Shown here: piece after piece, positions 53,861 to 62,771 of the stretch | How the letters are laid out: each line of letters begins with the position of its first letter | Position numbering within the stretch: position 1 is the stretch's first letter | NCBI RefSeq assembly: GCF_001953865.1 | Contig: NZ_MQUQ01000001.1 | Location: forward strand, 186,001-250,000 | Source of the DNA: Amycolatopsis coloradensis | Lineage (GTDB): Bacteria > Actinomycetota > Actinomycetes > Mycobacteriales > Pseudonocardiaceae | Length of the DNA: 64,000 nucleotides | Direction: 5' to 3' | Made by a program: the position numbers and the translations under genes | Notes under the pieces: model-generated | Told to the model about the DNA's origin: nothing | The model's input: only the letters and a program-made list of their open reading frames with translations | Databases searched by the model: none

Positions 53861-54333
53861 GCCTTGGACACCCGCAGGGTGACCTGGTCGCCCCCCGAAC
53901 TCACGGCGACCAGGTCCACCCGGCAGGCGGCGAACTCGACGGACTGCCTGCCGCCCCGTCCGGTGGAGGCGACCTCCGCTGTCGTCCGCTCACCGCGTCC
54001 GGGTTCGGCCAGGGTCAGCTCGACCACGGCCTCTCCTTCCCAAACGCAGACCATGCCCGCGCCGCAGCGGGAATCGGACACCAGCCGGGTGAAGCGGACA
54101 CTGACGTCCTTCGACGCGACCTCGGTCGTGTCACCGACATTGAGGACGACGGTCTCTCCCAGCTCCACGGTGCTCTGGGGTTGCTTCGTGGTGGGTTGAG
54201 GCTGCTGCACCGGCGCGGGCTGGGTCGTCGACGGCTGGGTCGCGGCGGGTTGTTCGCGCGCGGCGGAGCTGCCGGACCCGCAGGCGAGACCGGCCAGGGC
54301 GCAGAGGACGACGAGCAGCTTCTTGGTGTCCAC
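53857..54333 (-). CDS. Small secreted lipoprotein, hypothetical
   Basis: A 158-residue lipoprotein with signal peptide KKLLVVLCALAGLACGSGS (lipobox LAGLAC), a Thr/Gln/Pro-rich linker of about 40 residues, and a beta-rich domain (VELGETVVLNVGDT, VSVRFTRLVSDSRCGAGMVC). One Cys pair, C-GAGMV-C, may form a disulfide. Function unknown; no obvious link to neighbours. Confidence 0.65.
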   Translation of the reverse strand: MDTKKLLVVLCALAGLACGSGSSAAREQPAATQPSTTQPAPVQQPQPTTKQPQSTVELGETVVLNVGDTTEVASKDVSVRFTRLVSDSRCGAGMVCVWEGEAVVELTLAEPGRGERTTAEVASTGRGGRQSVEFAACRVDLVAVSSGGDQVTLRVSKA

Positions 54334-54429
54334 GAGTTCTGGACGTAACGGAGCCCGCGGTCCGTTGCATCGGCCCTTCAGTTGATCTTGTCGGGCTTCC
54401 TCGCGCGCAGGACCGCGGATCCGATCCGC

Positions 54430-54952
54430 TCTCGTAGTCCGCGAACCGCAACGCCGACTTGCTGACTCCCGGAACGTGCTTGCGCAGGCGTTTGGCCCCG
54501 TCGCCGTACCATGTCAGCAGCGCCGAGCACGCCTCGGAATGCAGCAGCAGCCAGAACTTGAGGTCACGCCGACTCCGTCGAACAAGACTCGCCGTCGCTT
54601 TTCGGGGTAGGAGTACAACCGCTCCTCGTCGATTCCGTCGGCGTCGACGCTGAAGCCATAGGTGTACCGCGGCCCTTCGGCCGATAGTCGGACCACGAAC
54701 GTCGTCGGCCGAGTCGCTGCCTCGGGATCGAGCCGGAAGACACCCCTGCCAGAGCCGACGACCCTCAACCCGACCACCGCAGCGGCCATGTACACGAGCC
54801 CGTTGAGCAAGTTCGACTTGCCGGAGGCGTTCGCTCCCTAGATCGCCGCCACCGGACGGCGGCGCGCTCGTCGCCCGGCATGGCGGGCTTCAGGAGCATT
54901 TCCTGTTCGTCGCGGAACAAATGATGGTGACCAACCGGAAGCCGCGCAGCAT
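54430..54952 (-). pseudogene. Decayed AAA-family ATPase
   Basis: On the minus strand, ATG 54952 begins MLRGFRLV, then the typical HLFRDEQEMLLKPAMPGDER continues in another frame. A third stretch carries AAI-TAG-GANASGKSNLLNGLVYM, a Walker A motif directly preceded by an amber codon at 54838-54840. ATRPTTFVVRLSAEGPRYTYGFSVDADGIDEERLYSYPEKRRRVLFDG (in parts) matches this ATPase type, which is common in phage-defence loci. The rest is lost, apart from a possible tail near 54430-54540. At least two frameshifts and one nonsense codon exclude function. Confidence 0.6.
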
Positions 54953-54991
54953 CCTGACCACCTCCCTGGCAGAGTTTCATCCAAGGCCGGA

Positions 54992-57508
54992 TCAGTCGTC
55001 GTCGGAGGCGTCTCCGCCTCCCCCGTCCCCGCCGCCGCGGATCATGAACAGCACCGACTCCAGTTCCTCCGGCTTGATCAGCACGTCCCGCGCCTTCGAG
55101 CCCTCCGAAGGCCCGACGACGCCGCGGCTTTCCAGCAGGTCCATCAGGCGTCCGGCCTTGGCGAACCCGACGCGCAGCTTCCGCTGCAGCATCGACGTCG
55201 AGCCGAACTGCGAGGTGACGATCAGCTCGGCGGCCTGGAGGAGGACGTCGAGGTCGTCGCCGATGTCGGAGTCGATCTCCTTCTTCTCGCCGGCCTTCGC
55301 CGCGGTGACGCCGTCCTGGTAGTCCGGCTGCGCCTGCTCCTTCGCGAAGTTGACGACGGACGCGATCTCTTCGTCGCCGACGAAGGCGCCCTGGATGCGG
55401 ACCGGCTTCCCGGCACCCATCGGCAGGTACAGCGCGTCACCCATACCGATGAGTTTTTCCGCGCCCGGCTGGTCGAGGATGACCCGCGAGTCGGTGAGCG
55501 AGGAGGTCGCGAACGCCAGCCGCGAGGGCACGTTGGTCTTGATCAGGCCGGTCACGACATCGACGGACGGGCGCTGGGTCGCCAGGACCAGGTGGATACC
55601 GGCGGCACGCGCCTTCTGGGTGATCCGGACGATCGCGTCCTCGACGTCGCGTGGCGCGGTCATCATCAGGTCGGCGAGCTCGTCGACGATCGCCATGATG
55701 TACGGATACGGCGCGTACACGCGCTCGCTGCCGGGCGGCGCGGTGATCTCGCCCGAGCGCACCTTTTTGTTGTAGTCGTCGATGTGCCGGACCTTGTTGA
55801 CCTGCATGTCCTGATACCGCTGCTCCATCTCCTCCACCAGCCAGGCCAACGCGGCGGCGGCCTTCTTCGGCTGGGTGATGATGGGCGTGATCAGGTGCGG
55901 GATGCCCTCGTACGGGGTCAGTTCGACCATCTTCGGGTCGATCAGGATCATCCGGCACTCGTCCGGCGTCGCCCGTGCGAGCAGCGACACCAGCATCGAG
56001 TTCACGAAGCTCGACTTACCGGAACCGGTGGACCCCGCCACCAGCAGGTGCGGCATCTTCGTCAGGTTCGCGGTGACGAAGTGGCCCTCGATGTCTTTGC
56101 CGAGCCCGATGACCATCGGGTGGTTGTCCTTGACCGTCGACGGCGCGCGCAGCACGTCGCCGAGGCGCACCATCTCGCGGTCGGAGTTCGGGACCTCGAT
56201 ACCGACCGCGGACTTGCCGGGGATCGGCGCCAGCAGCCGGACATTGTCGGTCGCCACCGCGTAGGCGATGTTCTTGGTCAGCGCGGTGATCTTCTCGACC
56301 TTCACGCCGGGGCCGAGTTCGACCTCGTACCGGGTGACGGTCGGGCCCCGCGTGAAGCCGGTGACCTGCGCGTCGACGTTGAACTGGTCCAGTACGCCGG
56401 TGATCGCCTCGATCATGGCGTCGTTGGCCTTGCTGCGGGACTTCGGCGCGTCGCCGAGCTTCAGCAGATCCGGCGGCGGGAGCTTGTAGTCGCCTTCGAC
56501 GGTCCGGGTGACCGCCATGGGCGGCTCGGCCTTCTTCGGCTTCTTTTCTTCGACAGCTTTTTTGGATGAACTCTGCGGAGCGGGCTTCGGCGGGCGCAGT
56601 GGCGTCGGCGCTTCGGCCAGCGCGGCTTCGATGTCGAGCTGCTCCGCCGCGTTGTCGCCGGCGCCCTGGCGGCGCCGCGACGGTTTCCGGAGACGGACCG
56701 ACTTCGGGTCGGCCTCGGTGACGGCTTCGCGTTCGTCGTGGATGGCCTTGCGCTCGGCCTCGGCCTCTTCGATCTCTTCGGGGTCGAGGCCCCAGTTGCG
56801 CAGCCGGTGCGGGATCTCCCTGACCGGGGTCCCGGTGAACACGAGCGTGCCGAACAGCAGCACCAGCACCAGCAGCGGTACGGCGACCCAGGTGGTGACG
56901 CCCATGGTCAGCAGGCCGCCGGAGAACGCGCCTATCACCCCACCGGCGTACATCCGCGCGTCGTTGGTCTGGGGCAGCGCGGTGAAGATGTGCAGCAGGC
57001 CGAGCACGGACAAGATGACCAGGAGGGTGCCGATGACCATCCGCGGCCGGGCTTCCGGCACCGGTTCCGACCGCATCAGCGCGACGGCCGCCACGACCAG
57101 GACCAGCGGCAGCGTCACCGCCCCGGCCCCCAGCACCGAGCGGGTGCCGACCTCCACCCAGCCGCCGACGGGGCCCGCGGCCCGCCACCAGACGCCGAAC
57201 GCGATCACCAGCGCCAGCGCGATCAAGCCGAGTGCGAGACCGTCGCGGCGGTGTTCGGGTTCGAGCTCGCGGCTGCGGCCGACCGTCCTCGCGAGCGTGC
57301 CGAGCCCCTTCGCGAGCAGGTTCCAGGTGCCGCGCACGCCCTTGGCGAACGTGCCGGAAGACTTCTTCCTCGGCGCCGGGCGCCGTGGAGCGGGCTTCCT
57401 CGCCGCCGTTGTCCTGGGCTTCGCCGGGGTACGCGGCTTTCGCGCCGGCCCCTTGCTGCCGCCGCTTCGCGCCGTACTCCGTTTCCTGGTCGTCGACCCG
57501 CTAGCCAT
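54992..57508 (-). CDS. ftsK: DNA translocase FtsK
   Basis: An 838-residue septal DNA pump. A basic Ala/Pro/Lys-rich N-terminus (about 60 residues) precedes four membrane helices (residues about 85-230). A charged linker leads to the motor: VDAQVTGFTRGPTVTRYEVELG, Walker A LLVAGSTGSGKSSFVNSML, IMAIVDELADLMM (Walker B) and HLVLATQRPSVDVVTG. The C-terminal gamma domain (IVTSQFGSTSMLQRKLRVGFAKAGR in parts) recognises the polar chromosome sequences. ATG 57508 is 6 nt after TACCGT. It ends in an acidic Gly/Asp tail. Confidence 0.95.
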   Translation of the reverse strand: MASGSTTRKRSTARSGGSKGPARKPRTPAKPRTTAARKPAPRRPAPRKKSSGTFAKGVRGTWNLLAKGLGTLARTVGRSRELEPEHRRDGLALGLIALALVIAFGVWWRAAGPVGGWVEVGTRSVLGAGAVTLPLVLVVAAVALMRSEPVPEARPRMVIGTLLVILSVLGLLHIFTALPQTNDARMYAGGVIGAFSGGLLTMGVTTWVAVPLLVLVLLFGTLVFTGTPVREIPHRLRNWGLDPEEIEEAEAERKAIHDEREAVTEADPKSVRLRKPSRRRQGAGDNAAEQLDIEAALAEAPTPLRPPKPAPQSSSKKAVEEKKPKKAEPPMAVTRTVEGDYKLPPPDLLKLGDAPKSRSKANDAMIEAITGVLDQFNVDAQVTGFTRGPTVTRYEVELGPGVKVEKITALTKNIAYAVATDNVRLLAPIPGKSAVGIEVPNSDREMVRLGDVLRAPSTVKDNHPMVIGLGKDIEGHFVTANLTKMPHLLVAGSTGSGKSSFVNSMLVSLLARATPDECRMILIDPKMVELTPYEGIPHLITPIITQPKKAAAALAWLVEEMEQRYQDMQVNKVRHIDDYNKKVRSGEITAPPGSERVYAPYPYIMAIVDELADLMMTAPRDVEDAIVRITQKARAAGIHLVLATQRPSVDVVTGLIKTNVPSRLAFATSSLTDSRVILDQPGAEKLIGMGDALYLPMGAGKPVRIQGAFVGDEEIASVVNFAKEQAQPDYQDGVTAAKAGEKKEIDSDIGDDLDVLLQAAELIVTSQFGSTSMLQRKLRVGFAKAGRLMDLLESRGVVGPSEGSKARDVLIKPEELESVLFMIRGGGDGGGGDASDDD

Positions 57509-57635
57509 GTCTCCACGGTAACCGTCTCGACCCGCCGGCCCCGGGTGCCACTCGGAGCACAGTCGGAACATTCGTCTCAGGTCACAGCTTGAGCGGCCAT
57601 CCGGGTGAAACGCGGTTCATGACATGCTCTGCCCC

Positions 57636-58445
57636 ATGTTCGCGCTGCATCAGGATGAGAATTCGGCTCGCCGCGCCCCAGCGATCTGGCGCACGATGCT
57701 GAACATCGACCGGGGGCTGGTCAATTTCGTCGGCAAACTCACCGTCACCGGCGGTGTCCCGGCGGCCCTGCGCCGGAAACCCTTGCTCATGACGGCCAAC
57801 CACATCGGCGTGTTCGACGCGTTCGTGCTGATGGCGGCCTGCAAACGGATCGGCATCAACCCGCGGTTCATGCTGGCGGGCGGCATCCTCGACGCGCCGG
57901 TCATCGGCCCGGCGCTGCGGGTCAGCGGCCACCTGCGGGTCGACCGCAAGCAGGCGTCGACGGCCATCGGCCAGTTCGCCGACGCGACCGAGGCCCTGCG
58001 CACCACCCATGACCCGCTCATCGTCTACCCCGAGGGCCGGATCAGCCACGATCCCGGCCTGTGGCCCGAACGCGGCAAGACCGGCGCCGCCCGGCTCGCG
58101 CTGGCTGCCGGGGTACCGGTGATCCCGATCAGCCAGTGGGGCGCGCACGAAGCCGTCTACTGGGGGACGGAGACCATCAACGGCCCCGCCGACCTGGTGC
58201 CGCTGGCGAAGTCCGGGCTGAGCGCGCCGATGCGCCGTCCCCGCTTCCAGGTGCACTTCGGCGATCCGGTGGACCTCTCGGAGGTCGAGCCGGAGCGGCC
58301 GGGCGCCGGTGTCCGCGCGCACGCCGAGATCATGCAGGCGATCACCGACGGCCTGGTGCCGCTGCGCCGCGGCGAGCTGGACAAGCCGCAGTTCCACGAC
58401 CCGACGCGGCCGACCGACACCGTCAGCCCCTGGAAGAAGTACTGA
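57636..58445 (+). CDS. PlsC-family 1-acylglycerol-3-phosphate acyltransferase
   Basis: A 269-residue membrane-associated acyltransferase. It has LMTANHIGVFDAF (catalytic HxxxxD), NPRFMLAGGILDAPV, and IVYPEGRISHDP (phosphate-binding EGR), with PVIPISQWGAHE as fourth motif. It acylates lysophosphatidate or a related acceptor in phospholipid synthesis. ATG 57636 is preferred to 57624 on spacing to the CATGCT hexamer, with modest certainty. It is divergent from ftsK. Confidence 0.82.
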   Translation: MFALHQDENSARRAPAIWRTMLNIDRGLVNFVGKLTVTGGVPAALRRKPLLMTANHIGVFDAFVLMAACKRIGINPRFMLAGGILDAPVIGPALRVSGHLRVDRKQASTAIGQFADATEALRTTHDPLIVYPEGRISHDPGLWPERGKTGAARLALAAGVPVIPISQWGAHEAVYWGTETINGPADLVPLAKSGLSAPMRRPRFQVHFGDPVDLSEVEPERPGAGVRAHAEIMQAITDGLVPLRRGELDKPQFHDPTRPTDTVSPWKKY

Positions 58446-58493
58446 GTTCCGGATCCTGGGACGGGTGCTCACCCTCGCCTAAGGTCGGCGGAC

Positions 58494-59108
58494 GTGAGCA
58501 CCCGCATCCTCGTCGTCTACTACAGCGCGACCGGCAACACCGCGAAACTGGCGTCGGCGCTGGCAGGCGGCGCCCGTGAAACCGACGCCGAAGTCCGTGT
58601 CCGCACGGTTCCCGAAACGGCCCCGCCCGATGCGGTGGCGAGCAATCCGCGCTGGCAGGCCTGGATGGACGCCGGTCCGCACCATGCCCTCGCGACACTG
58701 GAAGACCTGGAGTGGGCCGACGGTTTCGCGGCCGGGAGCCCGACCCGGTTCGGTGGCCCCGCCGCCCAGCTGAAGTCCTTTTTGGACAGTACCGGCGGCC
58801 TGTGGGCCAAGGGAAAGCTGGCGAACAAGGTCGCGACGTCGTTCACCACCGCGTCCACCGCGCACGGCGGGCTCGAAGCGACGGTGCTGGCGACGAACAA
58901 CATCTTCTACCACTGGGGCGCCATCGTCCTGCCGCTCGGCTACACCGACCCGCGGCTGCTCGAATCGGGCAATCCGTACGGCGGCTCGTTCGTCTCGCGC
59001 AAGTCGGCCGAACCCGACGACCTCGCCCTGGACGCCCTTCGCCTCCAGGGGCGACGGCTCGCCACCGTCTCGCGCTATATCGCCGACGGCCTCCTCAAGG
59101 ACGGGTGA
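58494..59108 (+). CDS. WrbA-like flavodoxin/NAD(P)H:quinone oxidoreductase
   Basis: A 204-residue flavoprotein. ILVVYYSATGNTAKLASALAGG gives the FMN-phosphate loop, GFAAGSPTRFGGPAAQLKSFLD the WrbA-type loop, and ATSFTTASTAHGGLEAT follows. It reduces quinones by two electrons, protecting from redox cycling. GTG 58494 is 8 nt after TAAGGT, consistent with a leaderless transcript. Confidence 0.85.
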   Translation: MSTRILVVYYSATGNTAKLASALAGGARETDAEVRVRTVPETAPPDAVASNPRWQAWMDAGPHHALATLEDLEWADGFAAGSPTRFGGPAAQLKSFLDSTGGLWAKGKLANKVATSFTTASTAHGGLEATVLATNNIFYHWGAIVLPLGYTDPRLLESGNPYGGSFVSRKSAEPDDLALDALRLQGRRLATVSRYIADGLLKDG

Positions 59109-59178
59109 AGGGAACCGCTCGCCCGTCTCCCGCGTCGTAGGGTGGTCACACAACGTCACGCTACGGGGAGGAAGCGGG

Positions 59179-59469
59179 ATGACCGGCGGGTACGAGGTGG
59201 TCCTGGAAGCGATCGGCGCCGCGTCGAACGCGGCGGAACGGGCTTCGGGCGACGTCGGGCAGGTGAACCTCGCGGCCACACTCGCCGATGTGGCGGCAGT
59301 CCTGCCAGGCGGTGTGTCCGGCGAAGCGGCGCGACTGCTCGCGGACGCCTGGGGCCGCGCGGTGCCCGGCTGGGCGGCGAACGCCTCGGAGTACGCCGCG
59401 CAACTCGACGAAGCCGCCGTCCGTTACCGCTCGAACGAGCTGGCGGCGTCCCGGGAACTCCCCGTCTGA
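59179..59469 (+). CDS. Small type VII-like (WXG100/EspC-like) helical protein
   Basis: A 96-residue helical protein. It starts MTGGYEVVLEAIGAASNAAERASGDV and continues with two predicted helices. It has no signal peptide. GGGGAGGAAG precedes the ATG. Its stop overlaps the ATG of the next gene (TGATG), and that gene encodes a WXG-like domain fused to a DUF1023 hydrolase, a combination associated with type VII secretion. The exact family is not certain. Confidence 0.6.
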   Translation: MTGGYEVVLEAIGAASNAAERASGDVGQVNLAATLADVAAVLPGGVSGEAARLLADAWGRAVPGWAANASEYAAQLDEAAVRYRSNELAASRELPV

Positions 59470-61009
59470 TGCTCGCCTGGGGCGACGTGCGCCGATGGGA
59501 TCCGGCCGCGATCGGCGCTGTCGCCGACGCGCTCGGCGACGGCTGCACCCGGATCATCGCCGTGAACGACGACGTCGAGTCCATGGCGCGGTTCCCCGGC
59601 TGGACCGGCGAGGCCGCCACCGCCGCGTCGACGCGGGCCGAATCGCTGACTTCCACCCTGGAACAACTGGTGGTCGAAGCGGCCGCGGTCCGGCGGGGCG
59701 CGCACGAGGTGCAGATCGCGCTGGACCGGATCGTCGCGTTCGTGCGGGAGACCGACGAACTCGCTTCCCGGAACGGCCTGACCATCGGCGCCGGTGGGGA
59801 GATCACTTCTTCCGGTGGGCCTTCGGAGCCGCGGGTGATGGCGGAACTCGCCGACCGGATCGAGCAGATCCTGCGCCGCGCCACCGACGTCGACGCCGAT
59901 TTCGCCGCCATCCTGCGGCGGGCCCTTCGCGGGGAGAACACCGAACAGGGAGTCGGCACCCTCGCCCAAGCCGCGGACGCCGGCGCCGCGCAAAGTGGCC
60001 TGTCGATCATCGGGCCGCCGGAGAACGGCTCCCCCGGCGACAACAAGTCCTGGTGGGACAGCCTGTCGGATACGGCGAAAGTCGCTGTGCTGCAAGGAAA
60101 TCCGGGTCTCATCGCAATCTCGACGGTATCCCGGCCACCGACCGCGACGCCGCCAACCGTGCCGTCCTCGCCAGTGAAATCGCGCGGTTCCAAAGCGATC
60201 CGAAGGTGAAAGGCCTGGAAGCCATCGCGCGGCGGCTGGACCAGCCGGAACCGCGGGCGTTCCTGCTGGGGCTGGACACCGGCGGCGACGGGAAGGCGAT
60301 CGTGTCCGCCGGGAACCCGGACACGGCGGCGAACGTGGCGGCGAACGTGGCGACGTACGTGCCGGGGACCGGGTCGGAACTGGCGAAGATCGGCGGCGAC
60401 CTGAACCGCTCCGACAAGATGTGGGCCACCGCGACGACCGCGGGCTCCCCGTCGACCGCGGTGATCACCTGGCTCGGCTACGACGCCCCGGACGGGCTCA
60501 CCGACGCCGCGAGCGAGAAGTACGCCGATGGCGGTAAAGCCGCGCTCGCCGGATTCCAGGACGGGCTGAGGGAAACGCGTCAAGGGCCGCCGTCGCACAA
60601 CACGGTGCTGGGCCACAGCTACGGCACGACGGTCGTCGGCCACGCCGCCCGCGACGGCGGCCTCGCCGCGGACGAACTCGTCTTCGTGGCGAGCCCGGGT
60701 GTCGGCGCGCACGACGTGAGCGAACTGCACCTCGATGGGGTGGGCCAGGGCGACGTCGGCAAGCATGTGCACGCGACGGTGGCCGAACACGACATGATCG
60801 CTCTGGCGAACCTCGAGGTCGCCGGGTACGACCTGGTGCTCGGGCAGGACCCGACCGACGCGGACTTCGGCGGGCAGGTGTTCACCTCGGCGCCGGGAAC
60901 GGACGGGTTCGGCGGGTACAGCCAGGAAGCGCACAGCGAATACTGGGAAGACAACAACCCTTCGTTGACCAACCTCGGCCAGATCATCGCCGGATTGCCG
61001 ACGACATGA
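59469..61009 (+). pseudogene. DUF1023 alpha/beta-hydrolase with N-terminal helical domain, frameshifted
   Basis: ATG 59469 encodes a helical first part (AWGDVRRWDPAAIGAVADAL, ARFPGWTGEAATAA). It runs into WWDSLSDTAKVAVLQGNPGLI, then loses frame. The continuation NLDGIPATDRDAANRAVLASEIA and the hydrolase core (NTVLGHSYGTTVVGHAA with nucleophile Ser, VASPGVG, AEHDMI) lie in another frame to TGA 61009. One base is missing near 60112-60115: the conserved GNPGLIGNLDGIP needs ATCGGCAAT where ATCGCAAT is found. Restored, the product is 513 residues. It is either a fresh mutation or a sequencing error. Confidence 0.8.
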
Positions 61010-61629
61010 ACAACCGGGCTCTTCCGGCCATCCTCGTCCTGCTGATACTTTCGGCGGCTTGTTCCCCTGGAGGTGGGAGCGAAATGAAATCGACGATCAC
61101 CGAGCAGCAGGCTTACGACAAGGTCGAGAACTACATTCAGGGCGCGTTCGCGGCCTTGCCTGCCCCCGCCGAGTTGAAGTTGTTCACGCGGAACCGTTCG
61201 GAGTGCACCGACCCCACCGACAAGGGCCCGCAGGGCCGTTTCGAGATCTCCGCTACTTATGAGGTCGTCGGACTGGACTCCGCGCGGTTCCCCGAGCACT
61301 TCGTGGCGATCAGCAAATGGTGGGAATCGCACGACTTCGAGGTTTTGACCGACTCGCGGCCGACAATTCAATACCTCTTCGCGCGCAACACCGGCGATGC
61401 CTTCGACATGTCGCTCAAGGCGAACGATCTCGGCAAGTTCTATGTCGGTGCGACCTCCCCCTGCGTCTGGCCGAACGGCACTCCCGAACCGCAAGCTCCC
61501 GAGGCACCTGCCGCCGCTCCCCCGGAGCCGGAACCCGAACCCGCTCCGGCCCGCAAGCCCCGCCGCGCTCCCGTCGACGATGCAGACTTCGACCAAACCG
61601 ACTGGGCCGACGGCGGCACCTCCTTCTGA
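61006..61629 (+). CDS. Secreted lipoprotein with Pro/Ala/Glu-rich tail
   Basis: A 207-residue lipoprotein. Signal peptide NNRALPAILVLLILSAACSPGG has the lipobox LSAAC. The globular part (TEQQAYDKVENYIQGAFAAL, FEISATYEVVGLDSARFPEHF) is of an unknown actinobacterial type, followed by a repetitive Pro/Glu/Ala stretch and an acidic C-terminus. The ATG overlaps the stop of the DUF1023 gene (ATGA), so it is the third gene of that operon. Confidence 0.7.
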   Translation: MNNRALPAILVLLILSAACSPGGGSEMKSTITEQQAYDKVENYIQGAFAALPAPAELKLFTRNRSECTDPTDKGPQGRFEISATYEVVGLDSARFPEHFVAISKWWESHDFEVLTDSRPTIQYLFARNTGDAFDMSLKANDLGKFYVGATSPCVWPNGTPEPQAPEAPAAAPPEPEPEPAPARKPRRAPVDDADFDQTDWADGGTSF

Positions 61630-61684
61630 CGTCGCAGTCCACGATGGACGGCCATCGGAACAGCACGTCGCTCTTCGGCCTGAC

Positions 61685-61731
61685 CCCGATGTGGCATGGG
61701 GTGCGCTGAGTGCGCCCGATGCCCCATCGGG
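61685..61731. terminator. Hairpin after the lipoprotein gene
   Basis: CCCGATGTGGCATGG (61685-61699) and its partner at 61717-61731 pair at 13 of 15 positions with a 17-nt loop. It lies 56 bp after the stop and before the EamA promoter, so it may end the upstream operon. Confidence 0.5.
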
Positions 61732-61802
61732 TGCAGGCCGGCGCGACCCAGCCGGTGGGAAAACGGCTGGCGCCGCCACCACCTGGCCTCTACCCTCCGG
61801 CC

Positions 61803-62771
61803 GTGACCGCCGAACTCGCCGCCCCCTCCCGGCACGTCGCGCGCCGCGGCCGGGGCATCGTGCTCATCCTGCTCGCCGCGCTCTTCTTCGGGACGTCGGG
61901 CGTGCTGGGCAAACCGGCGATGCGGGCGGGGCTGTCGCCGGAGCAGGTCGCGGCGATCCGGATCGGGCTGTCGGCGATCGTGCTGCTCGCGCTGGTCGCG
62001 GTGTTCCGGCCGAGACTGCTCAAAGTGGCGAAACACGAGTGGCCGCTGCTGCTGGCGTACGGCTCGCTCGGCGTGGCGGGCGTGCAGCTCATGTACTTCC
62101 TCGCGGCGGGCCGGATCCCGGTCGGGATCGCGATTCTGCTCGAGTTCACCTCGCCGGTGCTGATCGCGCTGTGGGTCCGGTTCGTGCGGCGGGTGCGGTT
62201 GCCGAGGGCGATGTGGGCGGGGATCGCGCTGGCGATGACCGGGTTAGTCCTGGTCGCGCAGGTCTGGGAGGGCCTCACCCTGGACGTCCTCGGGTTGCTC
62301 GCCGGGCTCGGCGCGGCGTTCTGTTCGGCGGGGTACTTCCTGCTCGGGGAGCGCGGCGTCGCGAACCGGGATCCGCTCGGCATGGTGACCTGGGGGATGA
62401 CGATCGGCGCGGTCCTCGTCTGCGCGGTCGCGCCACCGTGGACGATTCCGTGGGAAGTCCTCGCCGCGCCGACCTCGTTCGGACCGTGGCGGCCGCCGGT
62501 GTGGTCGCTGCTGATCGCGCTGGTGCTGATCGCGACCGTGCTGGCCTACGCGACCGGTATGACCGCGCTGCGCCATCTTCCGGCGTCGGTGGCGAGCGTC
62601 GTGGGGCTGGTGGAGCCGCTGGTCGCCGCCACGGCGGCCTGGCTGCTGCTGGGTGAGGCGCTCAGCTGGATCCAAGCCGCGGGCGCGGTGGTGCTGCTGA
62701 CCGGCGCGTACATCGTCCAGCTGAATTCCCACGTGGTCCAGACGGACTCAACCTTGCTGGAAGCCCCGTAG
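61803..62771 (+). CDS. EamA-family (RhaT/DMT) transporter
   Basis: A 322-residue membrane protein with ten hydrophobic helices in two EamA repeats. The first starts IVLILLAALFFGTSGVLGKPAM; the second begins near FCSAGYFLLGERG. It ends with the repeat's LLLGEALSWIQAAGAVVLLTGAYIVQ signature (shortened). It probably exports amino acids or metabolites. GTG 61803 is 6 nt after TACCCT (61791-61796). The 3' end overlaps the convergent DUF305 gene by 24 bp. Confidence 0.85.
   Translation: MTAELAAPSRHVARRGRGIVLILLAALFFGTSGVLGKPAMRAGLSPEQVAAIRIGLSAIVLLALVAVFRPRLLKVAKHEWPLLLAYGSLGVAGVQLMYFLAAGRIPVGIAILLEFTSPVLIALWVRFVRRVRLPRAMWAGIALAMTGLVLVAQVWEGLTLDVLGLLAGLGAAFCSAGYFLLGERGVANRDPLGMVTWGMTIGAVLVCAVAPPWTIPWEVLAAPTSFGPWRPPVWSLLIALVLIATVLAYATGMTALRHLPASVASVVGLVEPLVAATAAWLLLGEALSWIQAAGAVVLLTGAYIVQLNSHVVQTDSTLLEAP

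Noticed and set aside
54459..54653. Short plus-strand frame within the ATPase remnant
   Set aside because: It is antisense to recognisable ATPase remnants and has no start signals.
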